Source of the DNA: Mycolicibacterium sp. S2-37
GTDB lineage: Bacteria; Actinomycetota; Actinomycetes; Mycobacteriales; Mycobacteriaceae
Length of the DNA stretch: 64,000 nucleotides
Assembly: GCF_017352375.1 (NCBI RefSeq)
Contig: NZ_JAFEVR010000004.1
Location: forward strand, 1,364,001 to 1,428,000
Direction of reading: 5' to 3'
The notes under the pieces were generated by a model. It saw only the letters and a list, made by a program, of their open reading frames with translations, was not told the origin of the DNA and did not search any database. The position numbers and the translations under genes are program-made. This document shows positions 54,612-63,866 of the stretch, one piece after another (position 1 is the stretch's first letter; the number at the start of each line of letters is the position of its first letter).

Positions 54612-57287
54612 TCAGAGGACGGGCACCGTCACGGTGATCTCGGTGCTGCCGCCGTTGCCGTCGCTGACGGTGGCGGTGAAGGTGTCTTCCTTCTCGGCAG
54701 CGGTCGCACCGGCGGCCCGCGCCGCCGCGAGGGCTGCCGCCGTCGGCCTGTAAGTGAATGCACCTGTGGTGGAATCGATTACAACCGTTCCACCCTTGGT
54801 GCTGGTGGCGGCCGCACTGTAGGTGACGGTGTCACCGTCGAGATCGGCACCCGTCACCTTGCCTTCGACCTCACCGGTCGGACTGAGGTTGTCGAGCACC
54901 CGGACATTGTCGATGCTCAATTGCGCCCCGGCGCGCTCACCGCCGGTGGCGTCCCAGCTTCCCGCGGCGAACACGAACCGGTACCGCCCCGTTTGCGTCA
55001 CGAAGTGGTTGACCACAGTGATCGGCTGATCGTCGTTGGCATTCGCCCCGGTCTCGTTCAGCATGATGAAGGTTTCGCCGGTGTCGACGTTGACGATGTA
55101 GCCGAGGACGTCGTAGGCGTCCTCGCCGCCGCTGGCCTCCCAGTCGAACTGAACGGTGGCGCCTGCGTTGATCAGCACCGAGTCGTCCGACACGATCACC
55201 GGGCCGTGTACCACTGCGCCCTGACCCGCGGGATTGTTGCGGACGTCATTGAGGTCGGATGTCAGGACCGCCCGGCCGGCGCCATTGACTACCGTCGTGT
55301 AGGTCTGGGCGCCAACCTGGTTTGCTTCTCTGCCGCCGCCCGGCGCCGTCGTCGGATCCACCGGCGTCGCCCACCCGGCGACGGTGCCGGTGCCGTCCAT
55401 CCGCACCCGGGTATTCAAAGCAGTCCAACCGGTGATCCCGTTCGTGAAGTCGCCGTTGGCGAATTCGTTGGCGAGAACATCGAATACGGCGGTGGGGGCG
55501 TCGTTGACCGGAGCGACGGTCAGCGACACGGATGCCGATGAAGTGGCGTTGGCGCCGTCGCTGACCGAGTAGACGAAGGTGTCCACCCCGTTGAAGTCGG
55601 CGTTCGGGGTGTAGACGAACTGGCCGTTGTCGAAGATGACGGTGCCATTGCCGGGACCGCTCACCAGGGTGTATGTCAGCGTGTCGCCGACGTCCGGATC
55701 AACGACACCCAGATCGCCCCCCATCTGAGCGTCTTCCGCCCCGATGAAGGACGCGTCGCTCGCGGTGGGGGCATCGTTGACTGCACCCACCTGCACAGTG
55801 ACGGTGACCGGGGCACTGGTGACGTGGCCGTCGGAAGCGGTGTAGGTGAAGGTGTCGACGCCGTTGAAATTGGCGTTCGGGGTGTAGGTGTAGCCGCCGT
55901 TGCCGTCGGAGGTCAGCACGCCGTTGGCGGGTGCGCTCACCTGCACCGTCAGCGGGGCGGGCCCGTCGTCGGTGTCGTTGGCCAGCAGGCCGGCCGCGGT
56001 GAAGGTCAGTGGCTGATCCTCGGTTGCGGACAACGAATCTGCGGTGGTGGCCGGGGTGGCGTTGGTGACGGTGATGGTCACGGTGGACGGCGTACTATTC
56101 GCCTTCCCGTCCGTGGCGCGGTAGGTGAAGAAGTCGTTGCCGACAAAGCCGGCGTTCGGGGTGTAGGTGAACGAACCGTCACGGGCGAGCGTGAACGAGC
56201 CGTTGGCGGGCGCGACCGTGAGAATGGCCCGCAGCCTGCCGGCGTCGCCGGCGTCGAGATCGGTGTCGTTGGCGAGTACGTTTCCGACAAGCGTCGCGTT
56301 CTGGCCGACGGTGAAGCTGTCCCCGCCCGCCACGGGTGCACGGTTGCCCGGCACGAGGCCCTCAGCGGGCCGCGTCGGCGGGGCGATCCCGGTGAAAGTC
56401 ACGGTCATCAGCGCATAGGCGCTTCGCCCGCCACGGAGCCAGCTGAACAGTCCATGCGTGGGAATGACGTTGGTGCGATCCGACACCCGCACCAGGAATC
56501 TGTCGGTCATCCGGTCGGAGCTGCCCACGACGAAACTGTCGTCGGGGTTGTAGACGAATGTGCCGGCCGCCTGATCGAGCATAACGCTGCCATGCTGCGG
56601 CCCGCCCAACTCGCCGCGCGCCGGCACGTAGTACAGCAGCGGGTTGGCCTCGGGGTCGGTGGCTTTGAACGCCAGCGGCGGGCTGACGGCATCAGCCGCG
56701 CCGAGCTCGATATCGAACTGCTGCGATTTCACGGTGGGCCGACGGCTGAGCCACGACCGGGCGGACTCTCGTCCCGTCAACGCGAACGCGGTCGACGGCG
56801 GCGCGGGCTGCGCCGGACCGGCCGGGCCCACCGGCGAGGGCGCCGCCGGGGCGACGAAACCGATCCGGGTGACCCTCGTCGAGGCGGAGGCGGTGGACGT
56901 ACTCGCTCCGCCTGCCGCCTCTACGCCCTGGGCATCGGCGCGCTCGGCGACGGCCGTCTCCGAGGCGGCGTTCACCCTGGAGGCACGACGGGTCGATGCC
57001 GGCTCCTGCGCATTCGTCGGCTCCGCCGCGACACTGTCATCTCGCGAATCTCGCGAGCGCGCGTCTCGCTGCGACTCGTCGCGGTCCTGCCCACTCGCGC
57101 CGACACCCGATGCTCGAGCGCCCGACTCGCTCTTCGAATCCGCCGACGAGGACACACCCGAGTCCGGAGCAGACTCAGCCTGGGCCACCGCCCCACCCGC
57201 AAGCGTGGCCACCGCGAAACCCACTCCCAGGGCGGCCGCCAGACCGCCGACCCGACCTACGTAACTCGCGCAGCTGTTCCCGTTCAT
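54612..57287 (-). CDS. Large exported Ig-like/VCBS-repeat protein
   Basis: 891 residues from the ATG at 57287 (GTG at 57335 is the longer choice). GAGGGA precedes the ATG. An export signal (GRVGGLAAALGVGFAVATLA to AVAQA) is followed by about 120 low-complexity Ser/Ala/Arg residues, a 100-residue domain, then three Ig-like units of about 90-100 residues, each with GxFTYTPNAxFxGxDTFTYxxxDG and ending in VNDAP or similar. After the third VNDAP a 180-residue unique domain begins (FANGDFTNGITGWTALNT, carbohydrate-binding-like), followed by one C-terminal VCBS-like unit. There is no LPXTG or C-terminal anchor. Adhesion or matrix function is inferred from architecture. Confidence 0.85.
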   Translation of the reverse strand: MNGNSCASYVGRVGGLAAALGVGFAVATLAGGAVAQAESAPDSGVSSSADSKSESGARASGVGASGQDRDESQRDARSRDSRDDSVAAEPTNAQEPASTRRASRVNAASETAVAERADAQGVEAAGGASTSTASASTRVTRIGFVAPAAPSPVGPAGPAQPAPPSTAFALTGRESARSWLSRRPTVKSQQFDIELGAADAVSPPLAFKATDPEANPLLYYVPARGELGGPQHGSVMLDQAAGTFVYNPDDSFVVGSSDRMTDRFLVRVSDRTNVIPTHGLFSWLRGGRSAYALMTVTFTGIAPPTRPAEGLVPGNRAPVAGGDSFTVGQNATLVGNVLANDTDLDAGDAGRLRAILTVAPANGSFTLARDGSFTYTPNAGFVGNDFFTYRATDGKANSTPSTVTITVTNATPATTADSLSATEDQPLTFTAAGLLANDTDDGPAPLTVQVSAPANGVLTSDGNGGYTYTPNANFNGVDTFTYTASDGHVTSAPVTVTVQVGAVNDAPTASDASFIGAEDAQMGGDLGVVDPDVGDTLTYTLVSGPGNGTVIFDNGQFVYTPNADFNGVDTFVYSVSDGANATSSASVSLTVAPVNDAPTAVFDVLANEFANGDFTNGITGWTALNTRVRMDGTGTVAGWATPVDPTTAPGGGREANQVGAQTYTTVVNGAGRAVLTSDLNDVRNNPAGQGAVVHGPVIVSDDSVLINAGATVQFDWEASGGEDAYDVLGYIVNVDTGETFIMLNETGANANDDQPITVVNHFVTQTGRYRFVFAAGSWDATGGERAGAQLSIDNVRVLDNLSPTGEVEGKVTGADLDGDTVTYSAAATSTKGGTVVIDSTTGAFTYRPTAAALAAARAAGATAAEKEDTFTATVSDGNGGSTEITVTVPVL

Positions 57288-57674
57288 CCAGTCCCTCGAC
57301 TTGTTTGCCAATTCGTCATTCCTATGCAGGCCCACGGGAGCGCCGTGAACCTGCCGATCGCGACGGGGAGCACAGCGCAGCGCGAAACCACAGTGGTCCA
57401 GTACTGACGCAACGCGATCCGTTGCCGAGCCGCCAAAATCGTGGCAGTCGGCAGAAAGATAACATCAGTTACCCGGACCTGCACCGGAACAGAAAGAAAA
57501 ATATCGCGCGCGTCTTATTTGCTGTAATTATCGCTTTAAGATATTTTTCGCGTCGCCGGACCAGCGCCCGGCGGGTCGATGTTTCAAACGATGGAACGCA
57601 TCACCGCGTCGGCGGTCGCGAGTTCGCGGGCGGACCTAATGGGCGGTTGGCGGCTTCACCGTGGTCGACCGCTG
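57288..57674. other. Noncoding gap with AT-rich island upstream of the repeat protein
   Basis: 387 bp between the repeat-protein start and the DUF3017 gene end. About 57430-57560 is strikingly AT-rich for this genome, with TTATCT and ATTATC-type elements, and likely holds the promoter of the repeat protein. A GTG-started 66-codon frame (57484 to 57284, minus strand) ends in a TGA overlapping the repeat-protein ATG; I do not call it a gene. The right side, 57560-57674, is GC-rich with no clear feature. Confidence 0.6.
57496..57549. repeat. 10-bp inverted repeat in the AT-rich island
   Basis: GAAAAATATC (57496-57505) and GATATTTTTC (57540-57549) are perfect reverse complements 34 bp apart, flanking TTATTTGCTGTAATTATCG. 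It looks like a protein-binding or silencing region, not a terminator of either neighbour. Confidence 0.55.
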
Positions 57675-57968
57675 CTAGCTCGTGCCCAGCGGATCGATGG
57701 TCCAGGCGACATAGAGCAGCACGGCGCTCACCGTCGCCGTGGTGGCGAAGTCGATGGTTTTACTGCGCACGGCGAGCAGTCCGGCCCGATCGTCGTTCAG
57801 CGAAACCCGCAGCGCCGCAGCGAGTCCGACCCCGACCGCCATCACCAGCGCACCGCGGCGCCAGTAGCCTGCGACCACGAGGACGAATGCGCCGACCAGT
57901 ACCAGACCCACCACCAGGATCGGCCACTGCTCCGCGAACACCTTGCGGGCGAATTGCCTCGGTGTCAC
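57675..57968 (-). CDS. DUF3017 membrane protein, Rv3355c-like
   Basis: 97 residues, start GTG 57968, the length I recall for Rv3355c. Three hydrophobic segments: WPILVVGLVLVGAFVLVVAG, GALVMAVGVGLAAALRV and FATTATVSAVLLYVAW, with conserved Asp-Asp-Arg-Ala-Gly-Leu-Leu-Ala-Val-Arg between the second and third. Always found next to folD in mycobacteria (from memory). Function unknown. It follows folD by 25 bp on the same strand and is probably co-transcribed. Confidence 0.85.
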   Translation of the reverse strand: MTPRQFARKVFAEQWPILVVGLVLVGAFVLVVAGYWRRGALVMAVGVGLAAALRVSLNDDRAGLLAVRSKTIDFATTATVSAVLLYVAWTIDPLGTS

Positions 57969-57993
57969 GTCTGCCGGTTCTTCGCGCGAGCGC

Positions 57994-58857
57994 TCATCGC
58001 CGGGAGGCTTCGACCCGCTCGACGACGTTGGTGAGCAGGAACGCGCGGGTCAGCGGGCCGACGCCGCCCGGGTTGGGCGACACGTGCCCGGCAACCTCCC
58101 AGACATCGGGGGCGACGTCGCCGACCAGCTTGCCGGCCTCGTCGCGACTCACGCCGACGTCGACGACGGCCGCACCCGCCTTGACCATCTCGGCGGTCAC
58201 CATGTGCGGCACCCCGGCGGCGGCGACGATGATGTCGGCCTCGAGCGTGAACTGCGGCAGGTGCCGGGTTGCGGTGTGGCACAACGTCACCGTCGCGTTC
58301 TCCGACCGGCGGGTGAGGAGCAGGCCCAACGGGCGGCCGACGGTCACGCCGCGGCCGATCACCACCACATGCGCCCCGGCGATCTCGACCTCGAAACGGC
58401 GCAGCAGGTGCACGATGCCCCGCGGGGTGCACGGCAACGGCGCGGGCTCGTTGAGCACCAGCCGGCCGAGGTTCGTCGGATGCAGACCGTCGGCATCCTT
58501 GGCCGGGTCGATGCGCTCCAGCGCGGCGTTCTCGTCGAGGTGTTTCGGCAGCGGCAACTGCACGATGTAGCCGGTGCACGCCGGGTCGGCGTTCAGCTCG
58601 TCGATCGTCTCCTCGAGCTGCGCCTGGGTGATGTCGGCGGGCAGGTCGCGGCGGATCGAGTTGATGCCGACCTTCGCGCAGTCGGCGTGCTTACCGCGCA
58701 CATAGGCCTGTGAGCCCGGGTCGTCGCCGACGAGCACGGTGCCCAGGCCCGGAGTGCGCCCCTGCTCGGTGAGCGCGGCCACCCGGTCTTTGAGGTCGAC
58801 GAAGATCTCGTCGCGCGTGGCTTTTCCGTCGAGAGTTATCGCACCCACATCAGACAT
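57994..58857 (-). CDS. folD: Methylenetetrahydrofolate dehydrogenase/cyclohydrolase
   Basis: 287 residues. Bifunctional one-carbon enzyme: NADP-dependent oxidation of 5,10-methylene-THF, then hydrolysis of methenyl-[12 protein letters not shown] (catalytic Tyr/Lys), [25 protein letters not shown] (NADP site), VVDVGVS and [11 protein letters not shown] are all present. The frame extends to 59394, but that part lies inside the divergent oxidoreductase gene; the ATG at 58857 starts the homology. Divergent spacing to the oxidoreductase is only 30 bp. Confidence 0.95.
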   Translation of the reverse strand: MSDVGAITLDGKATRDEIFVDLKDRVAALTEQGRTPGLGTVLVGDDPGSQAYVRGKHADCAKVGINSIRRDLPADITQAQLEETIDELNADPACTGYIVQLPLPKHLDENAALERIDPAKDADGLHPTNLGRLVLNEPAPLPCTPRGIVHLLRRFEVEIAGAHVVVIGRGVTVGRPLGLLLTRRSENATVTLCHTATRHLPQFTLEADIIVAAAGVPHMVTAEMVKAGAAVVDVGVSRDEAGKLVGDVAPDVWEVAGHVSPNPGGVGPLTRAFLLTNVVERVEASRR

Positions 58858-58887
58858 TGTGACAGGAGCCTGTGGCAGGCTTCCGGT
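58858..58887. promoter_or_regulatory. 30-bp divergent promoter region, folD/oxidoreductase
   Basis: Plus strand CAGGCT (58876-58881) lies 6 nt before the oxidoreductase ATG. Minus strand CAGGCT (58872-58867) lies 9 nt before the folD ATG. A dyad ACAGG-AG-CCTGT (58862-58873) overlaps the minus box. Both starts appear leaderless, and their promoters must overlap. Confidence 0.4.
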
Positions 58888-60099
58888 ATGAACACCCCGC
58901 CAGATGTGTTCACCCCGGCCAAGCTCGGCCCGGTGACCTTGCGCAACCGCATCATCAAGGCCGCGACGTTCGAGGCCTCTACGCCCAACGCGCTGGTCAC
59001 CGACGACCTGGTCCACTATCACCGGCTTCCGGCCGCCGGCGGGGTGGGCATGACGACCGTCGCCTACTGTGCGGTGACTCCTGGCGGACGCACCGACGGA
59101 TGGCAGATCTGGATGCGCCCCGAAGCGGTTCCCGGGCTGCGCCGGCTGACCGAGGCCGTCCACGCCGAGGGAGCGGCGATCAGCGCGCAGATCGGCCACG
59201 CCGGTCCGGTCGCCAACGCCAGGACCAATAAGGCCAAGGCGCTCGCGCCGGTGCGGTTCTTCAACCCGCTGTCGATGCGGTTCGCGAAGAAGGCCACCCG
59301 CCAGGACATCGCCGACGTCACCGCCGCGCACGCCAACGCCGCCCGGCTGGCGATCGACTCGGGCTTCGATGCCGTCGAGGTCCACCTGGGGCACAACTAC
59401 CTCGCCAGCTCCTTCCTGTCCCCGCTGCTCAATCGCCGCAAGGATGAGTACGGCGGCTCACTGGAGAACCGGGCCAAGGTCGCGCGCGGTGTGGTGCGAG
59501 CGGTCCGGGACGCCGTCGATAGACACGGGGCCAATGAGATCGCGGTGACGGCGAAGCTCAACATGACCGACGGCGTGCGTGCGGGCATCCCACTCGAGGA
59601 GTCGCTGCAGACCGCGAAGTGGCTCGAGGAGGACGGTGGCCTGGACGCCATCGAGCTCACCGCGGGCAGCTCCCTGGTCAACCCGCTCTACCTCTTCCAC
59701 GGCGACGCGCCGGTCAAGGAGTTCGCCGGCGCATTCAAGCCGCCGCTGAGCTGGGGCATCCGCATGACCGGTAAGAAGTTCTTCCGCGAGTACCCCTACC
59801 GCGAGGCGTTCCTGCTCGACAAGGCCAGGCTGTTCCGCGCCGAACTGACGATGCCGCTGATCCTGCTGGGTGGGATCACCAACCGCGAGACGATGGATCT
59901 GGCGATGGCCGAGGGCTTCGAGTTCGTCGCGATGGGCCGCGCGCTGCTCGCCGAACCGGACCTGCTCAATCGCATCAGGGCCGAAGAGGAAACCGGTGCG
60001 GTCCGCTCGGCGTGCACGCACTGCAACAAGTGCATGGCGACGATCTACAGCCACACCCACTGCGTCGTGACCGGAGCACCGGACTCGCTCCGCGTCTGA
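58888..60099 (+). CDS. Old-yellow-enzyme family NADH:flavin oxidoreductase, Rv3359-like
   Basis: 403 residues, TIM-barrel FMN oxidoreductase. [14 protein letters not shown] at the start, the [13 protein letters not shown] substrate loop with His, [19 protein letters not shown] (here His-Asn rather than the usual HGA pair), [17 protein letters not shown] and the FMN-phosphate region [32 protein letters not shown]-terminal segment with four cysteines resembles the iron-sulfur motif of 2,4-dienoyl-CoA reductases but lacks the rest of that domain. Substrate unknown; the nearest mycobacterial match in order is Rv3359. Confidence 0.88.
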   Translation: MNTPPDVFTPAKLGPVTLRNRIIKAATFEASTPNALVTDDLVHYHRLPAAGGVGMTTVAYCAVTPGGRTDGWQIWMRPEAVPGLRRLTEAVHAEGAAISAQIGHAGPVANARTNKAKALAPVRFFNPLSMRFAKKATRQDIADVTAAHANAARLAIDSGFDAVEVHLGHNYLASSFLSPLLNRRKDEYGGSLENRAKVARGVVRAVRDAVDRHGANEIAVTAKLNMTDGVRAGIPLEESLQTAKWLEEDGGLDAIELTAGSSLVNPLYLFHGDAPVKEFAGAFKPPLSWGIRMTGKKFFREYPYREAFLLDKARLFRAELTMPLILLGGITNRETMDLAMAEGFEFVAMGRALLAEPDLLNRIRAEEETGAVRSACTHCNKCMATIYSHTHCVVTGAPDSLRV

Positions 60100-60152
60100 G
60101 ACAGCCTGGCCGACACCCGCTGACGCACCGCCCGATTCGGGAGGGCTACCTA

Positions 60153-60166
60153 TACAGTTGAGCGCG
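60153..60166 (+). promoter_or_regulatory. Leaderless promoter of the FHA-ABC exporter
   Basis: TACAGT (60153-60158), 8 nt, then the ATG at 60167. The in-frame TTG at 60158 overlaps the box and is rejected as the start. Confidence 0.4.
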
Positions 60167-62770
60167 ATGAGCCGACCTGTCCCACCTGCGCTGACCGTTC
60201 GGTACGAGGGATCCACCCGCACATTCGCCCCCGGCAACGACGTGGTCATCGGCCGCGATCTGCGGGCCGACGTGCGGATCGCCCATCCCCTGATCTCGCG
60301 TGCCCATCTGGTGCTGCGCTTCGACCAGGGCCGGTGGGTGGCGATCGACAACGGCAGCCTCAACGGAATGTTCGTCAACGGCCGTCGCGTGCCCGCCGTC
60401 GACATCCGCGACGGCCAGAGCCTCAATATCGGCAACCCGGACGGACCGCAGCTGAACTTCGAGGTGGGACGTCACCAGGGTGCGGCGGGCAGCCCACCGC
60501 AGACCACCGCGGTTCCCGTCGCCCGCCCGGCGACCAGCGGCGGCTGGGGCCAGCAGCCGCCACCTCCCCCGATGTCCCGCCCGCAGCCGCGATATCCCAC
60601 CGGACCCCAGCCGACCGGATACCCGTCGAGCGGCCCGCAGCGCTATCCGACGTCGGGCCAGCCGGTGCGCCACACCGCCACCAACGGCGCGCTGTCTCCG
60701 CCGCTGTCCCAGCAACCCGCACTCGAGCCCGTGACCCGGATGGGGCCCACCGCAGCTCCGCGGTCCGGCTCCGGCGGATCGGAGGGCGGCGGCAATCTCG
60801 CCACCAGCATGCTCAAGATCCTGCGGCCGGGCAGGCCGGCCGAGGCCCCGCCGGGCGCCACCAAGATCGGCCGGGCCAGCGACAACGACATCGTGATCCC
60901 GGACGTGCTGGCCTCCCGGCACCACGCCTCTCTTGTCCCCACGGCCGGCGGCACCGAGATCGTCGATGCGCGCAGCATCAACGGCACCTTCGTCAACGGC
61001 ACACGGGTCGAGTCGGCGCTGCTCAACGAGGGCGATGTCGTCACCATCGGCAACATCGACCTCGTCTTCTCCGGCGGCACCCTGGTACGCCGCTCCGAGA
61101 CCGCGATCGCGACCGGCACCGGCGGCCTGGACGTGCACGGCGTCACCTGGACGATCGAGAACAACAAGACACTGCTGGACAACATCTCGCTGACGGCCCG
61201 GCCCGGCACCCTGACCGCCGTCATCGGTCCGTCCGGTGCGGGCAAGTCGACCTTCGCGCGACTGGTCGCCGGATACACCCATCCGACGAACGGTTCGGTG
61301 CTGTTCGAGGGCCACAACGTGCACGCCGAGTACGCCTCTCTGCGCTCCCGGATCGGGATGGTGCCGCAGGACGACGTCGTGCACGGGCAACTGACCGTGC
61401 GGCAGGCGCTGATGTACGCCGCCGAACTGCGGCTGCCGCCGGACACCACGAAGGCCGACCGCGAGCAGGTCGTCATGCAGGTCCTCGAGGAACTCGAGAT
61501 GACCAAGCATCTGGAGACCCGGGTGGACAAGCTGTCGGGCGGTCAGCGCAAACGCGCCTCGGTCGCCCTGGAGCTGCTGACCGGCCCGTCGCTGCTGATC
61601 CTCGACGAGCCGACCTCCGGCCTCGACCCCGCGCTGGACCGCCAGGTCATGACGATGCTGCGCCAGCTCGCCGACGCGGGCCGCGTGGTGCTGGTGGTCA
61701 CGCACTCGCTGACCTACCTCGACGTCTGCGACCAGGTACTGCTGCTGGCCCCCGGGGGTAAGACCGCGTTCTGCGGACCGCCCGCCGACATCGGGCCCTC
61801 CATGGGGACCACCAACTGGGCGGACATCTTCAGCTCCGTGGCCAGCGATCCCGAGGGCGCCAATCAGCGGTACCTGGCTCTGCACGGACCGCCACCGGAG
61901 CAGCCGCCCACCTCCGAACCGGTCAACCTCGGCGAACCGTCCAAGACCAGCCTGCGCCGCCAGTTCTCCACGATCGCGCGACGGCAGATCCGGCTGATCG
62001 TGTCCGACCGCGGCTACTTCATCTTCCTCGCGCTGTTGCCCTTCATCATGGGTGCGCTCTCGATGTCGGTGCCCGGCACGGTCGGCTTCGGCATCCCCAA
62101 CCCGATGGGCGACGCCCCCAACGAACCCGGCCAGATCCTGGTCCTGCTCAACGTAGGCGCCATCTTCATGGGCACCGCCCTGACCATCCGCGATCTGATC
62201 GGCGAACGCGCGATCTTCCTGCGTGAGCAGGCCGTAGGCCTGTCCACGACGGCGTATCTGCTGGCCAAGGTCTGCGTGTACTCGGTGTTCGCGATCGTGC
62301 AGTCGACGATCGTCACCGCGATCACCATCGCAGGCAAGGGCACACCCACCCAGGGCGCGACGTTCCTCGGCAGTGCGACGCTCGAGCTGTTCGTCGGTAT
62401 GGCCGCCACGACGGTCACCGCCGCCATGGTCGGCTTGGCCCTGTCGGCGCTGGCGCGCACCAGCGAGCAGATCATGCCGCTGCTCGTCGTGGCGATCATG
62501 AGCCAGCTGGTGTTCTCCGGCGGCATGATCCCGGTGACCGACCGCATCGGGCTCGACCAGCTGTCCTGGATCACCCCGGCCCGCTGGGGTTTCGCCGCCT
62601 CGGCCTCGACGGTCGACCTGATCAAGCTGGTGCCCGGCCCGCTGACTCCGAAGGATTCACACTGGGAGCACACCAGCGGCGCATGGCTCTTCGACATGGC
62701 GATGTTGATCGTGCTGAGCGTGTTCTATGTCGGCTTCGTGCGCTGGAAGATCCGGCTCAAGAGCGGCTAA
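60167..62770 (+). CDS. FHA-domain ABC exporter, Rv1747-like
   Basis: 867 residues. FHA1 (residues 10-100: VVIGRDLRADVRIAHPLISR, then DNGSLNGMFVNGRRV) and FHA2 (about 220-310: IGRASDNDIVIPDVLASRHH, then SINGTFVNGTRV) bind phosphothreonine and are joined by a Pro/Gly/Ala-rich linker. The ABC domain has Walker A GPSGAGKST near 354, LSGGQRKR near 456 and LLILDEPTSGLD. The C-terminal six-helix ABC-2 permease completes a half-transporter. The linker has several TP pairs that could be kinase sites. In M. tuberculosis, Rv1747 is controlled by the kinase PknF and has been linked to export of cell-wall glycolipid (from memory). It stands alone here. Confidence 0.93.
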   Translation: MSRPVPPALTVRYEGSTRTFAPGNDVVIGRDLRADVRIAHPLISRAHLVLRFDQGRWVAIDNGSLNGMFVNGRRVPAVDIRDGQSLNIGNPDGPQLNFEVGRHQGAAGSPPQTTAVPVARPATSGGWGQQPPPPPMSRPQPRYPTGPQPTGYPSSGPQRYPTSGQPVRHTATNGALSPPLSQQPALEPVTRMGPTAAPRSGSGGSEGGGNLATSMLKILRPGRPAEAPPGATKIGRASDNDIVIPDVLASRHHASLVPTAGGTEIVDARSINGTFVNGTRVESALLNEGDVVTIGNIDLVFSGGTLVRRSETAIATGTGGLDVHGVTWTIENNKTLLDNISLTARPGTLTAVIGPSGAGKSTFARLVAGYTHPTNGSVLFEGHNVHAEYASLRSRIGMVPQDDVVHGQLTVRQALMYAAELRLPPDTTKADREQVVMQVLEELEMTKHLETRVDKLSGGQRKRASVALELLTGPSLLILDEPTSGLDPALDRQVMTMLRQLADAGRVVLVVTHSLTYLDVCDQVLLLAPGGKTAFCGPPADIGPSMGTTNWADIFSSVASDPEGANQRYLALHGPPPEQPPTSEPVNLGEPSKTSLRRQFSTIARRQIRLIVSDRGYFIFLALLPFIMGALSMSVPGTVGFGIPNPMGDAPNEPGQILVLLNVGAIFMGTALTIRDLIGERAIFLREQAVGLSTTAYLLAKVCVYSVFAIVQSTIVTAITIAGKGTPTQGATFLGSATLELFVGMAATTVTAAMVGLALSALARTSEQIMPLLVVAIMSQLVFSGGMIPVTDRIGLDQLSWITPARWGFAASASTVDLIKLVPGPLTPKDSHWEHTSGAWLFDMAMLIVLSVFYVGFVRWKIRLKSG

Positions 62771-62785
62771 CCGACCGGCAGCTGA

Positions 62786-62799
62786 CGCTCAGATGAGCG
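62786..62799 (+). terminator. Short hairpin after the ABC exporter
   Basis: CGCTC-AGAT-GAGCG, extended by an A-T pair at the loop, 16 nt after the stop. It is small and has no T-run, so it is a weak candidate. Confidence 0.3.
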
Positions 62800-62835
62800 G
62801 ATGGCAAAGTTGTGCGCCTCCCCGAAAGCCCGCGG

Positions 62836-62841
62836 TAAGGT
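62836..62841 (+). promoter_or_regulatory. -10 candidate for the AraC-family gene
   Basis: TAAGGT, about 70 nt before the ATG at 62912; unlike many genes here, this would give a real leader with an AGGGG ribosome-binding site. Confidence 0.35.
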
Positions 62842-62911
62842 GAGCCTATCGAGTCGCTGACGTGGGAAGAGCGTCGGCCGCTATGGGAGAAGGGCCCGTA
62901 GGGGTACCGAT

Positions 62912-63850
62912 ATGGCAACGGCAATACAGCACGCGAGCTGGACGACTACCGACCTGGGCGAAGCCTGCACCCGGCTGGAGACCGAGTTCGGAGCGCGGCT
63001 GCGGGTCGGCGAGTCCCGCGGTAACGCGAAGCGGTTGAGCGTCGACAAGCGGGGAACCGAGCAGTTCCAGTGCGGCACCGTCCGGCTGCCGACCCAGTTG
63101 CACTTCGACTGCGCCGACAACGACGTGATCATCGTCAACACCATGCAGGCGGGGATCATCGGCGGGATCGGCGGCCTGCACGATTTCGCCTACCGCCGCG
63201 GCGACGTCTTCCTGTCCAACTTCCCGGGCGCGCACTACCGCTGTCACACCGATCACACCGCGGCGCACATCGTCGTCCTTCCGACGAGATTCTTCCTCGA
63301 GGCGGTCGGCTCCTCTCCTGCGCTGCGGTTCCTGTCGGTGAACCCTGTCAGCGCAGACGCGACCAAGCGCTGGATGGAGACCGTCAACCACGTCGAGCAG
63401 ATCCTGCGCGACAAGGACGCCCAGACCGAGCTCTCGTTGGCCACCACCGCCAGAACGCTGGCCGCGCGGATCCTCGAGACCTTCCCGACCACCACCACAC
63501 CGGCGGTCACCCATCCCGGCCGGCTGATCCCGAACACATTGCGGCAGGCGATCGACTTCATGGAGGCCAATGCGCGGATCGACATCGGGGTCTGGGACAT
63601 CGCCCGCGCGGTGGACCTCACCCCGAGCGGTGTCGCCTACCTGTTCCGCCGCCATCTCGGCGTCACTCCGATGGCGCACCTGCGCCAGATCCGCCTGCGC
63701 AACGCCCATCAGGAGCTCGTCGACGGTGACCCCGCCGCGACGACGGTCGGCCGCGTCGCCGCCCGGTGGGGTTTCGCCCGACCCGGGTCGTTCGCCGCGC
63801 TGTACCGCACCTGCTACGCCCAGAGTCCGTACGCCACGTTGCGCGGGTGA
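62912..63850 (+). CDS. AraC family transcriptional regulator
   Basis: 312 residues. The C-terminal 100 residues hold two helix-turn-helix motifs: IGVWDIARAVDLTPSGVAYLF with RRHLGVTPMAHLRQIRLRNA, and TTVGRVAARWGFARPGSFAALY with the AraC signature RTCYAQSPYATLR. The N-terminal domain, RGDVFLSNFPGAHYRCHTD, looks like a cupin-type sensor of the AraC_binding_2 type. Ligand and targets are unknown. Start ATG 62912, AGGGG 8 nt upstream. It may control the membrane gene that follows. Confidence 0.88.
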   Translation: MATAIQHASWTTTDLGEACTRLETEFGARLRVGESRGNAKRLSVDKRGTEQFQCGTVRLPTQLHFDCADNDVIIVNTMQAGIIGGIGGLHDFAYRRGDVFLSNFPGAHYRCHTDHTAAHIVVLPTRFFLEAVGSSPALRFLSVNPVSADATKRWMETVNHVEQILRDKDAQTELSLATTARTLAARILETFPTTTTPAVTHPGRLIPNTLRQAIDFMEANARIDIGVWDIARAVDLTPSGVAYLFRRHLGVTPMAHLRQIRLRNAHQELVDGDPAATTVGRVAARWGFARPGSFAALYRTCYAQSPYATLRG

Positions 63851-63854
63851 TCTG

Positions 63855-63866
63855 TAGGGTCGCACC
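63855..63866 (+). promoter_or_regulatory. Leaderless promoter of the last gene
   Basis: TAGGGT (63855-63860), 6 nt, then the GTG at 63867. It begins only 4 bp after the AraC stop codon. Confidence 0.4.

Noticed and set aside
54612..57287. Tandem direct repeats suggesting a CRISPR array or satellite
   Set aside because: The repetition is at protein level in Ig-like units of about 90-100 residues; the DNA lacks short identical repeats with uniform spacers.
55824..57407. Plus-strand frame of 527 codons opposite the repeat protein
   Set aside because: Mirrors the repeat units and signal peptide on the other strand; no independent start signal.
60146..61885. Minus-strand frame of 579 codons opposite the FHA-ABC gene
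   Set aside because: Shadow of the FHA and ABC domains; composition is not protein-like.
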